This document shows, in pieces, positions 46,355 through 57,224 of a DNA stretch of 64,000 nt. Under the pieces are notes generated by a model. The model made no database searches. It worked only from the letters and a program-made list of their open reading frames with translations, and had not been told where the DNA came from. Within the stretch, counting starts at the first letter, position 1. Each line of letters starts with the position of its first letter. The DNA is from Geranomyces variabilis (Eukaryota; Chytridiomycota; Chytridiomycetes; Spizellomycetales; Powellomycetaceae). The stretch spans positions 175,976 to 239,975 of the forward strand of contig JADGJP010000037.1 of assembly GCA_027603065.1 (NCBI GenBank), read 5' to 3'. Position numbers and translations under genes: made by a program.

Positions 46355-47893
46355 TGTTGTGGGAGTAGAAGGGTAGACAGAGAAAGAGAAGGGGGGTGAA
46401 AAGCAAGGACGCTTGGTGGGCCCTGGGGTCGCGGGTTCTTCAGTGGACTTTGGGTTTAGGGAACCTGCGTCGGGTGCCCCTGTGCCTGTTGTGAGACGAG
46501 TAAAGCTGATTGCCGTCTGCCATGGTAGGAAGAAAGAGAGAGAGGGAGGCCAGAAAGACGAGGTGAGAAAAAAGTAACACCATTGCCCATGGACGCAATG
46601 GACGCGCGCCAAGAGACAGTGCGCGAGCGCGAGCGGGGACCGAAAAGCGAGGGGACAGGAAAGCACGTACACGTTTTGCCGGTTGGTCCCAAAGGGAGAG
46701 CCGAAGCAGAAAAGTTGGTGGTGAGGTTGACGGGGGGTAAAGCGGTGCGGGATGACGAGCGAGGGTAGGGTGGGGGGGCGGACGACGGGGCAGGCTTTTT
46801 ATACGAGAAGGAAATTGATAAGCTGGTGGTTGCGCAGTGGCGGGCCCCGACTCGTTCCGCCCGTCGGTCGCTAACAACGCGCAATGGGGCCAAGAGCAAA
46901 AAAAAAACACAAAGAGGCGGCCGCTTTTTTTGCGCGTACGCACCTGCCGCTGCACTCTACGCCGCCCGGCAGAACAACGAAGAGGGAGAGAGGGCGTGCT
47001 GTAGAAAATCCAGTTGATTTCCTGCCACGGCTGGGGCCTAAAAATTGGCCATCTGCAAAAGGCCGCAAACGCAAAAAATCGGACCGCCACGTATCCAACC
47101 GCGGCATCGTTTCCTTTTCCGCATGCAGCGGCCGAAATTTTTGGACAGCCCTTCTTCCCCTCTCAAGTCATGAGTTCGTTCAGACAGATGAATGACTTGC
47201 GCGAGCTGGGGACCCCGATCCGCAGCATGTTATATTTCCCGCCCTTTTAGCCCATATCTCGTAATTATGCGTAACGCGTCAGTCAGCTTTTCCGTGGAAA
47301 AGGCGCTCAATCAGTCCGTAATGATTTTCATCGGCCATAATCAATGACAAGCGCCGCGGAGAGACTTGGCAGCGGCTGCCGGGCGCCAGGGTACAGGCCA
47401 GCGGCGTAGCGACGTGGGGCCAAGGGACGCGCACACAAGGGCCGTTCCAATTTTTTTCGCGCTGTCGCACTCGTCTATGGACCCGCTCGTTACAACTTTG
47501 AATGACCGACGCAACGATTGAGCGAAAGGAGTGCAGTCACCGCCGGTCCATCAATGGAGAATATGCGCTTCAACGCGAGACCGATGGGAGGACGAAACAA
47601 ATGAGGCCGGAAATTTGAGTCGGCTTGTGCTTGGAAAATTGTGTTCTCATGGGCTCTTTTCCCCTTCAGCACACTTTATTTATAGGTTGCGAGGGACCAG
47701 ATTTTCATCTATAAGCACTACAAAACGCTAATCCCAATGTGTGTCAATCCAACACAAGCGCGTGCAGGGTGTGGTGTCCACAACGCTGCAATCACCGAGG
47801 GTAGTAACTGTGTGTGAAAAACACACACCACCCAGTTTACGCAACAAAGGGAAAACACCCACCCGCAAGTGAGCAAGTTTCTTCCCTTTTTCT
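46355..47893. other. Intergenic region upstream of INO1 and downstream of MPP6
   Basis: 1.5 kb. 46355-47000 is the 5' flank of INO1, with G/A-rich stretches and a poly-A run. 47000-47893 shows scattered short frames without coding character. No gene, RNA gene or repeat could be supported. Confidence 0.4.
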
Positions 47894-48875
47894 CTACTGC
47901 GGTTTCTGGAAACCTGGTGCAGCAGCAGGCGTCGACGGCGATCGCCGGTCCTCGGCAGCAGCAGTATCCTGCGCCGCCGACGCCATACGAGCCGCCGCGC
48001 GAAACCGAGTAGCCTGTGTACCCGCAACATCATCCCACCCATCCGCATCCGGCACCGCACTTGCGCCGGCGCCGGCGCCATTACGATTACTACCGCCGAT
48101 GGTGGACGGCTGCGAGCGGCGTTTAGACTGTGGTTGGCGATCTGTTGGAGAATCAGCGGCTGCATTATCAGTGTACCGGCTAGGAGTGTTGGCCGCGGCG
48201 CGTTTCCGCTTTCCAGATGGTGGTGATGGTGGTAATGTTGTAGTGGTTTCGTTGTTGATGTCTTGATACCGGCTTGCCATTTCGGCGTCCGATACGCCGT
48301 CGCGCTTTTCGTTTTCGTCGGCGACGCGTAGTCTCTGTTCGCGGAGCGCCTCACCCGCTAGCGACTATTCAAGTAGTGGATTTAGCGCTGCCTTTAAGCG
48401 ATTTTGTCCTTGGCAGACATAGCCTTTGGTCGCTATTCTCTTTATGTCACGCACCTCTATTGCCTTGTTGAAGTGCCCAAAAGACCGCCGTCCAAAACTT
48501 GATTCCAAAAATGGTACATGACTATTATCAAACTCAAACTGAATGCTATATTGGCACGTAAAGGTGGATCATTGCATCGGGATTAATTATTTATATTTCA
48601 CCGGAAAACATCGGCGTCGCGCCTTGCTAGCTGCTTTACCTTTCCTTTTCATCCAATCCTCGGTCTCCAAGCACCCATTTCGCCTCCTCCTGCGCCCGCT
48701 TTTGCTCGTCCTCTAGCTTTTTTCGGACTTCTTGCTCCTGCGCCCGGTGCATAAACTATGCCAAACAGTAATTGCCCGTAAGTCGCCTTGCGCGAAAACC
48801 CAGAGAGCCTGACGCGCGCATGCATACCTTCAGCGCCAGGACGCTTGTTGATAAAGACTTGACTTCCTTTTCCAT
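47894..48875 (-). CDS. MPP6: M-phase phosphoprotein 6 homologue, nuclear exosome cofactor
   Basis: Exons 48828-48875, 48640-48755, 48455-48545 and 47894-48364; introns 72, 94 and 90 nt; 241 residues. The N-terminus EVKSLSTSVLALKFMHRAQE matches the family start (LSKNLLRMKFMQR). Then RKKLEDEQKRAQEEAKWVL, a middle block FLESSFGRRSFGHFNKAIE (family GRMSFRGFNPEVEK) and VSDAEMASRYQ (family VSDEEMARRYE) follow in the expected order. MPP6 binds the exosome cap and helps the helicase Mtr4 dock for 5.8S rRNA maturation and nuclear RNA decay. The C-terminal 120 residues are low complexity (KRKR, TPSRY, Ala/Ser-rich) and longer than in animals. The identification rests on three short blocks recalled from memory, in order and with good spacing. 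Confidence 0.83.
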
Positions 48876-49239
48876 GACGGGCGAGGGCTGTTTGCGTGAT
48901 GTGAGTTTCGCTGGCTGTGGGCAAAAAAAGCAAAGCGAGGACGAACCGGCGACGCGCGTTAATCACGCTGCTGCGGGCGTGTTGCCGTGCCAACGCCGGC
49001 GAACGAACGAGTCACTCTGACAGCTGTTTCCTCAACCCTCTTCCGGTCCCATCCCCTTCCCGTTCGGGCGTGCTTGCCCTAAAGAAATGCCCAACGTCAG
49101 TCCTATTATTTAGATAGCCAGTCCTGCAGTCGTTTTGTTGAGTGGGAAGGCAGTCTAATTCTATTCGCCAGAAAAGATGTAACTGCAGTGGGCGGCGTTA
49201 AACGATCATGAGTCCTACATAGTATCCGCTTTTCTTCAT

Positions 49240-51184
49240 TCAATCCAGCGGGACGGGAAACAGCACATCCAGTAGATTTCGCCACCACCCAAGGTGGTAA
49301 ATATTGCGCAGCTCTTTCACGCTCTGGACCGTGACCAGCTCGTCGTCATCATCATCGTTCCGCTCCTCCATCTCCTCTTGCTTCTGCTTGTCCCTTGCCT
49401 TCCGTTCCACCACCCGCTGCTGCTGCTGTTTCCGTTTCCGCGCCACACCACCACCACCACCAGCAGCCTTCCCGCCGCCGCCAGCGGTAGACGCTGGCGG
49501 CGGCGAAGGTGCTTTCCGCCGTGTTGGCGACAACCCTCGCCGATTACATTCCAGCACCCGCCGGGGGAGATGCACCACCCCTTCTTTAGCATCATACGCC
49601 ACATCGTCCCATTTAAAGCTTTCGTTCGTCGTGATCCCGCGCGCGGCGATAAGCGAGAGTTGATACAACATGAAGGCGACAACAACCACGCCGGCGCAGA
49701 TGCAAAACATGCCGAGGGCGGTGAGGAGGAGCTCGCGGTGGATCATATACTGGTCAGAGAGGTAGGGCGAAAAAAGAAAGAAAAAAAAAGACCCTTTTGA
49801 GCCGCTACAAGAAAAGATCTCTGGCAAACGCTTTTTTTTCGTCCTTTACCATCCATTTCTGCTCTCTTGTGAGCGGCACGCGCGTGCCCGCGACGTGATC
49901 ATACACGACTAGCATGTCAACCTGCTGCACGCGCATCTCGAGGACAATGACGTAGTACGCGAGGTATGCGCCGTAAAAACACATGGTGATTGTAGTGGTG
50001 AGGAAAGCGAGGAAGAAGCGAAAGTTGTTGTGGCCGACGCAGTTGTTTACTAGATAGAGAGAGAAATAGAGGGTGGAGCGTCAACAATGGCGTGGCATCC
50101 GTACGGGTGTGAATCGTAGGTGTGTGGTGACGTACTCCATGCGCAATGATGGCTAGGAAGCAAAAGAATGAAGGTTTGTCAGCAAACGTTGTTGCTGCCA
50201 GATCGCTTACATGACAGGTAACACTTACTCACTTTTAGCCACGCAGATTCCACACAGCGCGCAGTGTTTTGATCGCGCGGGTCTGTACACATGAGGGAAA
50301 AAGAGGGCTCACGTCAGAAAACACTTTGCGCCCGCCCGCGGAGCACTCGGTGGTGTCACATTCCAATCCTATGCTTACGCTCACTTACTTGACAAAATGA
50401 CACGTCCGACATTCTTTCTCGCGGAACAGAATCTGTGATTGCGACCCACGTTCCATTAGCATTTCTCCACGCAGACACGCCGTCCCGTCAAGTTCCGTCC
50501 GACGCGCACCTCATCATACGGCCAAATCTCCTGCGCTTTCGCCACATTGGCCGCCGTCAGCGTACCAGGATCGCTCCAGCACGCACGTAAGAAGCTCGCG
50601 TATACGCTGCTAATCGATAGCGGGGCCAACAGACTACAAAGCAAAGCAGAAATTCGCAATCGCGCGTGATCAGAAATGGAGAGACAGTAAGCTAAAGATC
50701 CCTTTCAACTTTTTGCTCACATATGAATACCGCCCGCATTAAAGATGCGACTCCAGGCTGTGATCAAAAACACCCAGACTCCCGAAGTCAGCAGCACGAG
50801 AAAGAAAATCTATAAAAAAGGATAGTTAGACGGTGGTCCGCTTTTCAGTTGCGTTTAGCAAGGCACACACACCTGGAACAGCGGATTTCTACTCTCGGCG
50901 CACCACGTCGCGGCGGCATCGCAGCGGCGAACGAGCGTTTTGCCACATAAGAGGATGAAGAACTTACTATCCAACGACAAAGAGCTATTACTTCAACGTC
51001 GGCCTTGTCCCCTTTGCCCGTTTTCGACCACTTACTGTATCCAGAACGGCACGCGCTGGGTAAGGACCGCGTGAGCAGCACCAACGGGCCCGTCGCGAAA
51101 GTAGCTGGACTCTCCAAATAGGAGGATAAAGACAAAGAGAGCAAAGATCCCGATATATGCCACTACTTGAACCAATGGAAACAT
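49240..51184 (-). CDS. SWF1: Palmitoyltransferase of the SWF1/ZDHHC4 type
   Basis: Nine exons: 51036-51184, 50873-50966, 50721-50809, 50510-50633, 50389-50432, 50229-50282, 50136-50152, 49850-50049, 49240-49749; 426 residues, phases exact. Integral membrane S-acyltransferase. Membrane segments: YIGIFALFVFILLFG, IFFLVLLTSGVWVFLIT with HILLAPLSISSVYASFL, FFLAFLTTTITMCFYGAYLAYY and LLTALGMFCICAGVVVVAFM. The cysteine-rich domain reads ECRTCHFVKPARSKHC, CGICVAKSDHHCAW, INNCVGHNNF, with catalytic Cys188 in DHHC. A TTNESFKWDD motif (TTxE) follows the last helix, as in Swf1, which palmitoylates SNAREs at the ER/Golgi. The DHHC motif lies on a 17-nt micro-exon. The cytosolic tail has poly-Gly, poly-Gln and acidic runs. 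Head to head with the gene at 51385 (200 bp). Confidence 0.9.
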
Positions 51185-51384
51185 GTTGTGCAGGACAATG
51201 TCAGGCGGTCAAAAGCGCAGCAAGCCAAGTCCTCACGCGTCGTCGCGCCGCTCGCCAAGTCCCTACAACTGCCGACTTTCGTCTTCATAAACCGCAACAG
51301 CGAGGCAGCCCGCCCCCGTATATCTTAGATAGATCGAGACCTCATCATCTGCTCTGTGTTATTACGGAAATCAATTTCTTTGAC

Positions 51385-52212
51385 ATGCACGGCAATACGA
51401 TAACCACGACCGCCGCCCTCCTCATCCTGGCTGCTCGCTTCGCTTGTGCTGAACGTCAGGCTGTTTGGGGCCAAGATTTTCAAGTCTGCATTCAAAGTCT
51501 CGACCGCGTCAACTACAATGCCCGTGCACGCTGCTCGGCAGGCGCCTCAGAGATACCCGAAAACTCCATAGTGACTTTTTGGTCCATGACGCAGAACCGG
51601 ACGGGCGGTGTTGACGACTGGCCTACGGTGTTAGACGAATGGGCTAGAGGCAAAGGCTTAGCCGGGCTCAGCATCTATGTTGACGCGTGGAATACCAGTG
51701 CTACTGCTGGTGGCGGCAACGGCGAAATCGGCGTGCCTTGCACCAGGGCAGACAACGACGGCCTTTACACGATGCAATACTGTGCCGCAACCTCGGTCGT
51801 CGTTGCACCAACCTACGATGGTCCTGCGGCGTACAAGCAATACCTCAATGACAACCCATCTGCGACATCGGTACCGTTTGGAGGCGCAGTTTTTCTCTCC
51901 ATGGAACGAGCGCAGGAAAAGGCGCTAGCCATCCCCGCTGGATACGTCAAAATCGTCAGTCCACGCCCGCCTCCGTACAAGGCGCTGTTCTGGGCTGAGG
52001 TGGTCATGTTGATGGCTGGTGACTGGGAGTACAACATGACTATCGTCGCCGCCGATGAGAAACGGGCCAACCTCGACAGTACAAATGTGACGCCGTTGAA
52101 TCATTTGGTGGCGCATACGTTTGCATGGGCTGCCGGTGCCCCGGTTAGCAAGAGTGGGTGCGTTCCCCTTGTGCTTCTCGCCACGCTCTTTGTTGTTTTA
52201 GTTTTACTGTAG
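51385..52212 (+). CDS. Secreted, probably GPI-anchored protein, 275 residues
   Basis: Start ATG 51385; an upstream open frame begins at 51157 but overlaps the SWF1 start, so the internal ATG with a signal peptide (ALLILAARFACA) is chosen. The mature part is about 230 residues with several N-x-S/T sites (NRTG, NTSA, NMTI, NVTP) and an even number of cysteines (QVCIQ, ARCSA, VPCT, QYCA), fitting disulphide bonds. The C-terminus, SKSGCVPLVLLATLFVVLVLL, is a hydrophobic tail right after small residues, the form of a GPI-anchor signal. No enzyme motif was seen. It is probably a cell-surface protein; family not recognised. Confidence 0.7.
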   Translation: MHGNTITTTAALLILAARFACAERQAVWGQDFQVCIQSLDRVNYNARARCSAGASEIPENSIVTFWSMTQNRTGGVDDWPTVLDEWARGKGLAGLSIYVDAWNTSATAGGGNGEIGVPCTRADNDGLYTMQYCAATSVVVAPTYDGPAAYKQYLNDNPSATSVPFGGAVFLSMERAQEKALAIPAGYVKIVSPRPPPYKALFWAEVVMLMAGDWEYNMTIVAADEKRANLDSTNVTPLNHLVAHTFAWAAGAPVSKSGCVPLVLLATLFVVLVLL

Positions 52213-52824
52213 ATTATTCGTATATCCCGCAATAAATAGAAACATGAGGCGTTGATCGCCGCTTTTGAAAAGAATTTCTCCACTTTTGTTTTGCTGTCAA
52301 CCAGATCTTGATTAGACGCTGAGTGACCGCAACATTTCCAGCGGTATGAAAAGCATAGTCGACCACAGACGACCAGTATCTAGCCTTTTTAAATATACAG
52401 GTTTTCGGGGGATGGAATCTTCTCCAAAACTGGTAGTTGACGCCGTCATTTTCAGACGAAGTTGTTCGAAGGGGGAAAAAGGGTTGCCCATCGCTCTCCA
52501 CCCATGTCCAGATGACTCATTTTGTGAGAGCCGTATGCCAACTTGGTCACCAGACAGCCGCCCCCATCCGCGCCCTTATTATCATCCGCCGGCTTCACGC
52601 CTTATGCTCCAGTTAAAAGCGATGCCATTCTCGCCCTGCGGCTGGATTGAGCAGTTTGCCGGCCGGACCCGGGATTTTCAAGCACAGCAGTTGAGCACAG
52701 TAGCGAGTCACTCATTAAAAAAAAATCTTGGAAAGCGTGTCCTCTTTACTTAAATATCTATCAAAAACCCCCTTACGCCCTGCAAAAAAATCAACGCTCC
52801 TTCGTTGTCCTGCCTCTGCCCATA
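52213..52824. other. Intergenic stretch between convergent genes
   Basis: AT-richer than the flanks, short frames only. Nothing supported. Confidence 0.4.
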
Positions 52825-53049
52825 TCATTCCTGCGCTTCATTGCCGCCAGCAGCGGCAGCAATCCCACGCCCCACAGCACCATGACACCCATACAACTCC
52901 TTCAACGCTCCAACGCACGCCGACGGGTTACTCGTATTCGCATTCAGGCACTGCTGGTAAGCGCTGATTTGCGCCGCGCAGTGTTTTTTGACTAACCGGA
53001 GACTCTGCACGCTGGAAAGGATAGGGTTAACACACACAAGAAGAGAAAA

Positions 53050-53084
<35 letters not shown>

Positions 53085-53493
53085 ATGAATGGGGAGCAAA
53101 AAAAGTAAAACTCTTCCTCCCTCGTTTGCCGCCTTTGTACTTTTCTTCCGCACAGTGCGTGACAGCCTCTTTTTCCTTTTTGCATGCTGTTTCCCAGTTT
53201 TGCGGGTTCTTTTCTACGCATTGTCTGCCAGACCCAGAAAGGTGAGGGGTTTAGACAAAAGGGGGGAAGGGCGGAGCGGAGATGCCTGTTGCCAGTACAG
53301 TGTCGCTCTTACGTGTAGAAAAGAAGCGGAATGTGGCAGTGTTTTGCGACTTCGTCCAATGCTGGGAGGAGACAAGAACGAAGAGTTTCCGTGAGCGATT
53401 GTCAAGATAACAGGGCGGCAGGCAGAGGATGCGGCATGAGTTCTGCTCGCATGTCATGCACGTACTTGATTCCATCGTGAGGGCAGTTTGCAT
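52825..53493 (-). CDS. CHCHD5: CHCHD5-like double twin-CX9C protein of the mitochondrial intermembrane space
   Basis: Exons 53466-53493, 53313-53361, 53141-53224 and 52825-53011; introns 104, 88 and 129 nt; 115 residues. Four CX9C motifs: C-HIPLLFYTQ-C, C-KKEKEAVTH-C, C-AAQISAYQQ-C and C-VGALKELYG-C, i.e. two coiled-coil-helix-coiled-coil-helix modules, the layout of human CHCHD5 and yeast Mix14. The start MQTALTMESTLDEVAKHC also resembles the human MQAALEVTARYC. Such proteins are imported and oxidised by the Mia40 relay. Exact function is unknown even in yeast. The first exon is only 28 nt, and the third intron holds a GA microsatellite. The gene is easily missed because no exon exceeds 190 nt. 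Confidence 0.88.
53053..53080. repeat. (GA)n microsatellite inside CHCHD5 intron 3
   Basis: About 14 GA units on the plus strand, CT units on the sense strand of CHCHD5, where it forms the pyrimidine tract upstream of the acceptor at 53012. Length changes could affect splicing. Confidence 0.9.
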
Positions 53494-53751
53494 GCAAAAA
53501 CGCTGTCCGCCGACTCGGCAAAGGAAGAGAGAGCGTTGCAGGCATGACTCAGCCCTCCGGCGCACGGACTCCTCCGCGCGCAGCACCTCGCCCAAGCCAC
53601 TGGTTTTTGTCCTCGCGGGATTTCCCTCCCTCGCTCTACCTCCCCAGCTGCCACAATCTTTCCAACAACACACAAGCAAACGAACAACACAAAAAACCAA
53701 AAAAACGCACCCTAGCTCTACCCCCTCGCCAATCTATTCATTAACAAACAC

Positions 53752-54857
53752 ATGAGTCGCGGCGGAGGACGCGGCGGCGGTGGAGGCTGGCGAGGCGGTC
53801 GTGGAGGCGGAGGGGGAGGCGGGTTCGGCGCACGACGTAACGGCCCAGACCTACCTGACGATCTCGAAATCACGTATAAAGAAACGCCGTTGTTTCCCGT
53901 ACGTTCCGAAAGGGCTTGAAAATTCCCTCTTCGAAGCGTTCATCTATGGATTTGGGAGATTGTGATCTTGACAGTTTTTTTTCCTTTGCTCCTTTTTAGG
54001 AATACCAAGTCAATCCTTTCACCCCGCTCTCGCCGGCCGAGCAGCAGGCCGTCGACGACCGCAACGCGTTTACAGAAAGCTTAAAAGACTTGCCATATTA
54101 CATCGACATCCCGCCACCAAAACCAGGTAAAAAGCGATCTAGAAAAAAAGGAAAACTCACGACCCTCTTATTTTCCTAAATCTCTCTTTCTTTCTACTTG
54201 CCCCCACCGCAGATATCGAGCGCTACTCTGACCGCTTCCGCAAACGCAAACCCGCCAACAAGAAACACACTAACAACAACACATTCGCCCTCGTTCCAAC
54301 AAGTCTATCCTTTTTCCCCGACGAACTCCACAGCGTCAAAGACGCGTCGTCGAAACACGCGACTGCGAAACTCGTGCGGCGAGATATCAATCTCGAGACG
54401 CTGGGTGCGCGTGCGGAGATGTTGGATGAGGAAGGAAGGGTTGTCGTGAGTTTTTTTTTTTTTTTTCGCCCGCGGCGGGGGGGGGGTTGGTCTTGTGTAT
54501 GTGTTTGTTTTTTGCGTTTTGTTGAACTTTTTTTTTGTTTTCTTTTTTTTATTTTAGAAAACACGAGGCGCGCCAGGTCAAGGCGGGGATGACGATGACG
54601 ACGACCCGCTGCCGGAAGAAGAATACGATGAGGAGATGGACGAGGAAGAGAACGATTATTTAATTGATCATTATGATGAGGACTACGATGACTTGGGCGG
54701 CGACGCGAGCGATCGTGAGTTTGTGTGGGGAGGAGGGGTGGGCGGGGAGTTCTGCGAAAGCCCCCCCCCCGTTACCGCTCTTTGTTTTCTTCTTGTGCTT
54801 GCGTGGCTAACAACTTTTTCCTATTTGTTTGATTTTCTTACAGGAGAAGAGTTCTGA
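53752..54857 (+). CDS. RPC31: RNA polymerase III subunit RPC31 (RPC7)
   Basis: Exons 53752-53898, 54000-54126, 54213-54445, 54558-54714 and 54844-54857; introns 101, 86, 112 and 129 nt; 225 residues. A Gly/Arg-rich N-terminus precedes ETPLFPEYQVNPFTPLSPAE and LKDLPYYIDIPPPKPDIERY, the conserved RPC31 core that anchors the C82-C34-C31 subcomplex, then RRDINLETLGARAE. The C-terminus is extremely acidic (GGDDDDDDPLPEEEYDEEMD, then DHYDEDYDDLGGD), as in all RPC31/RPC7 proteins. The subunit is needed for initiation at tRNA and 5S genes. The last exon encodes only the end of R-E-E-F plus stop, four codons. Introns carry long T tracts. Confidence 0.92.
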
Positions 54858-55311
54858 ACGAACACCTAACTTTTTCTCGCGGGGGGTTATATACCCGTGC
54901 GGCGCGAAAAGCACTACGTTTTTACGCCCGGCATTGCGGTTTGTTGACGGGCGGGCATACCCTCCTCCTTTCACTTTTCTTTTTACATATATTATTTAAT
55001 TTTCCATTCAACTCAAAAGCATTACCCGGCACGAAAACGTCAATGGTCGCGATTTGTTTTTGGGGGGTTCGTATGCTCTGTTAAGTTAAAATGATCATCG
55101 CGCGCAGTGCTCGCGCGCGCATTTCTATGTCTAAAGATTCGAGGGGGCCAGTGGTGTTAGGATGGAAGGTGGAGGCCGGGAAAAGGGGGTAGGGGAGGGC
55201 GTCAGAAAATAAATAAATAAATAAACATAATAATGAGAGCGCCAGCGACGGGTCGAAAAGTCGCGACCGGAGTTGGTGGTGTGCCGTTTCGCCTTGGAAA
55301 TTTCTCGCTTT
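54858..55311. other. Intergenic stretch between convergent genes
   Basis: Contains a short (AAAT)n run near 55208-55224 on the plus strand and G-rich DNA; no supported gene. Confidence 0.4.
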
Positions 55312-57224
55312 TCAGCAAACCGGCGAGCTGTTCCTCCCTTCCTTCTTATTCCTCGCGCCCCTCGGGCCGGAACCACCAGAACCACCACCCGCATCCGCGC
55401 GCTGGCGCAGATACAGATGGTACGTATTCCGATACAGCATGTCCAGAATCTCATCCGCCGCATCATCAAACACGCTTATCGCCACACCTTGATCCCTCAC
55501 AAGCGCTGGCAAGCCCTTCCCACCAATCCCCTCGGCACCTTCCTCATCACCCCGCTTGTGCAGCGCGCTCACAATCGCCTTGCGCAGCGCGTGGCTGATG
55601 TTCACTTCGTGCTGCGCGCCGGGCATGATAAACGTAGAGTAGAAGAGGATGAGGTTTGTCATTAGCGGCGTGGGGACGTAGTATTGTTGAGGGTCGGGAC
55701 GCGTTGGTTGGAGGGCGTTGTTTTCGAGGAAGCGGACGAGGCAGCGGGTGAGGCCGGTGTCGGTGCGCGGGATGATTCCGCCTGTGGCAGCGTCCGCGGG
55801 TAGGGTTTCGCCGATTTGGAGCTCGAGGCGGACGAAGGCTTCGTAAAACATGATGTTTTCCAGACAGAGAGTTTCCTAAAAAAACACGAATTGTTAGAAC
55901 ATAGCAGCTCTTTTTGGGCTTTTTGGTTTCTATCGCTTGTTTCATTCATTTTTACCTTTGCAAACGCGACGAAATCTGAATACCCCTCGACATCAAAGAG
56001 CAACCGAATAAAGTCCTCGCGCGTGTACTGGTACGGCATAGGCGGCATTGGCGGCGGCGTTGTCGTGCCCTGCTTGACACGATCAGCGGAGCTCGCGCGG
56101 GACTTTGATCGTCCGAGTAGCGTCAGCGACTTCCATTTGAACTGTCGACCCGACTGTTGTTGCGACGACGCTGATGGTCGCAGCAAGCGGCTGTCCCGTT
56201 CGTCCTCGCTGCTGTGGCTTCGGCTGCGGCTACGGCTGCGACTCTGGCTATTGCTGCTGATGTCGCTCCGGTGGTTGTTGTTGCGGCTGCTACTTCGGCT
56301 GCGGCTATTGCGCGCGGCGATCTGCTCGCCGCGGAAAGGACCTGCTGATGTTTCTTCTGCGGCGCGGGCAACAGAAGCAGAAGCAGAAGCATACACACTC
56401 GGCGGCGGCGGGTGTGGGTGTGGGTGGTGGTACTGTTGTCCGCCGCTCTCGCGAAGCCGGTGGAGATTCGCACCACTGGCTAGAAACTCGGGGTAATAGC
56501 GCTCAAACAACATCTCATGCACCTCTGCCGCACACTCATCAAAGACCGACACTCGAACCCGGTTCTCGCCAATATGCTTCAAGCCATACGCGACCGACAA
56601 GCGCGCCGCGGAGCTGAGCTGTTTGATCTCGTGCTGTCCGCCAGACATGACAAACGTTTCCTGAAACCTCAGCAGCAGCGTGCTAAGCCATTCCGGAATG
56701 CTCACAATATCAGGAAACGCCGAGTCGTCGCCGTCGTCGTCGTCGTTGTCCTGGATGATGGGGCTTTTCGCTTCGTCGAGAAACCTGCGAATCGCAGACT
56801 GGTCCGTGGGCGTGGCGAGCAGCGCGGCGCTGTGCACGTCCGTTCCCGTGCATATTGCAATCAGCAGCGTCTCGAGCCGGTTGTAGCCGTCGCAAAAGAG
56901 GATTAGCGGTGCGCACTCGGGGTGTGAGCTGTATTTTTGGCGAAAGGGCGCGAATTGGTGTGGGTCGGAGAGCAGCGCGGCGAATGCCTTGCGGGATGGG
57001 CGTTGCGGGTCGTGCATGGAAGAGAAGGCAGAGGAGGAGGTGCGGATAGACGGCTTTAACGGTGGTGGTGGTGGTGGTTGCAGAGACGAGGAGGATGAAG
57101 AGGTGTTTGTGTTTGTGCTGCTGGTGCTGGCGTCTGTTGCCTTGCGCAGACGCAGCTTTGCGAGAAAGCCTCCTGGCGGCGAGGCGGCGGCTCCAGCGCT
57201 GGCTCGCCGAGTGTCGGCCGGCAT
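55312..57224 (-). CDS. Protein with two RGS-like domains, 610 residues
   Basis: Exons 55956-57224 and 55312-55875 (intron 80 nt, phase 0). Start ATG 57224 (MPADTRRASAG). After a Ser/Thr/Pro-rich N-terminus, the first RGS-like domain runs about residues 82-255: AFAALLSDPHQFAPFRQKYS, CDGYNRLETLLIAICTG, LSTLLLRFQETFVMSGGQHE, SVFDECAAEVHEMLFERYYP. A Ser/Arg-rich linker (SRSRSRSRSHSSEDERD) leads to a second, about residues 405-590: FIRLLFDVEGYSDFVAFAKE, ENIMFYEAFVRLELQ, LILFYSTFIMPGAQHEVN, AISVFDDAADEILDMLYRNT. Both have the closing F-D-x-A-x-x-E-[IV]-x-x-x-[LM] helix of RGS domains. RGS domains speed GTP hydrolysis by G-alpha. Two diverged copies in one chain is unusual; one may be a non-catalytic docking module. 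Confidence 0.78.

Noticed and set aside
44687-46399. 570-codon open frame on the plus strand opposite INO1
   Set aside because: Antisense shadow caused by the strong third-position GC bias of INO1; its sequence is rich in Arg, Val and Gly without domain texture, while the minus strand is an intact enzyme.
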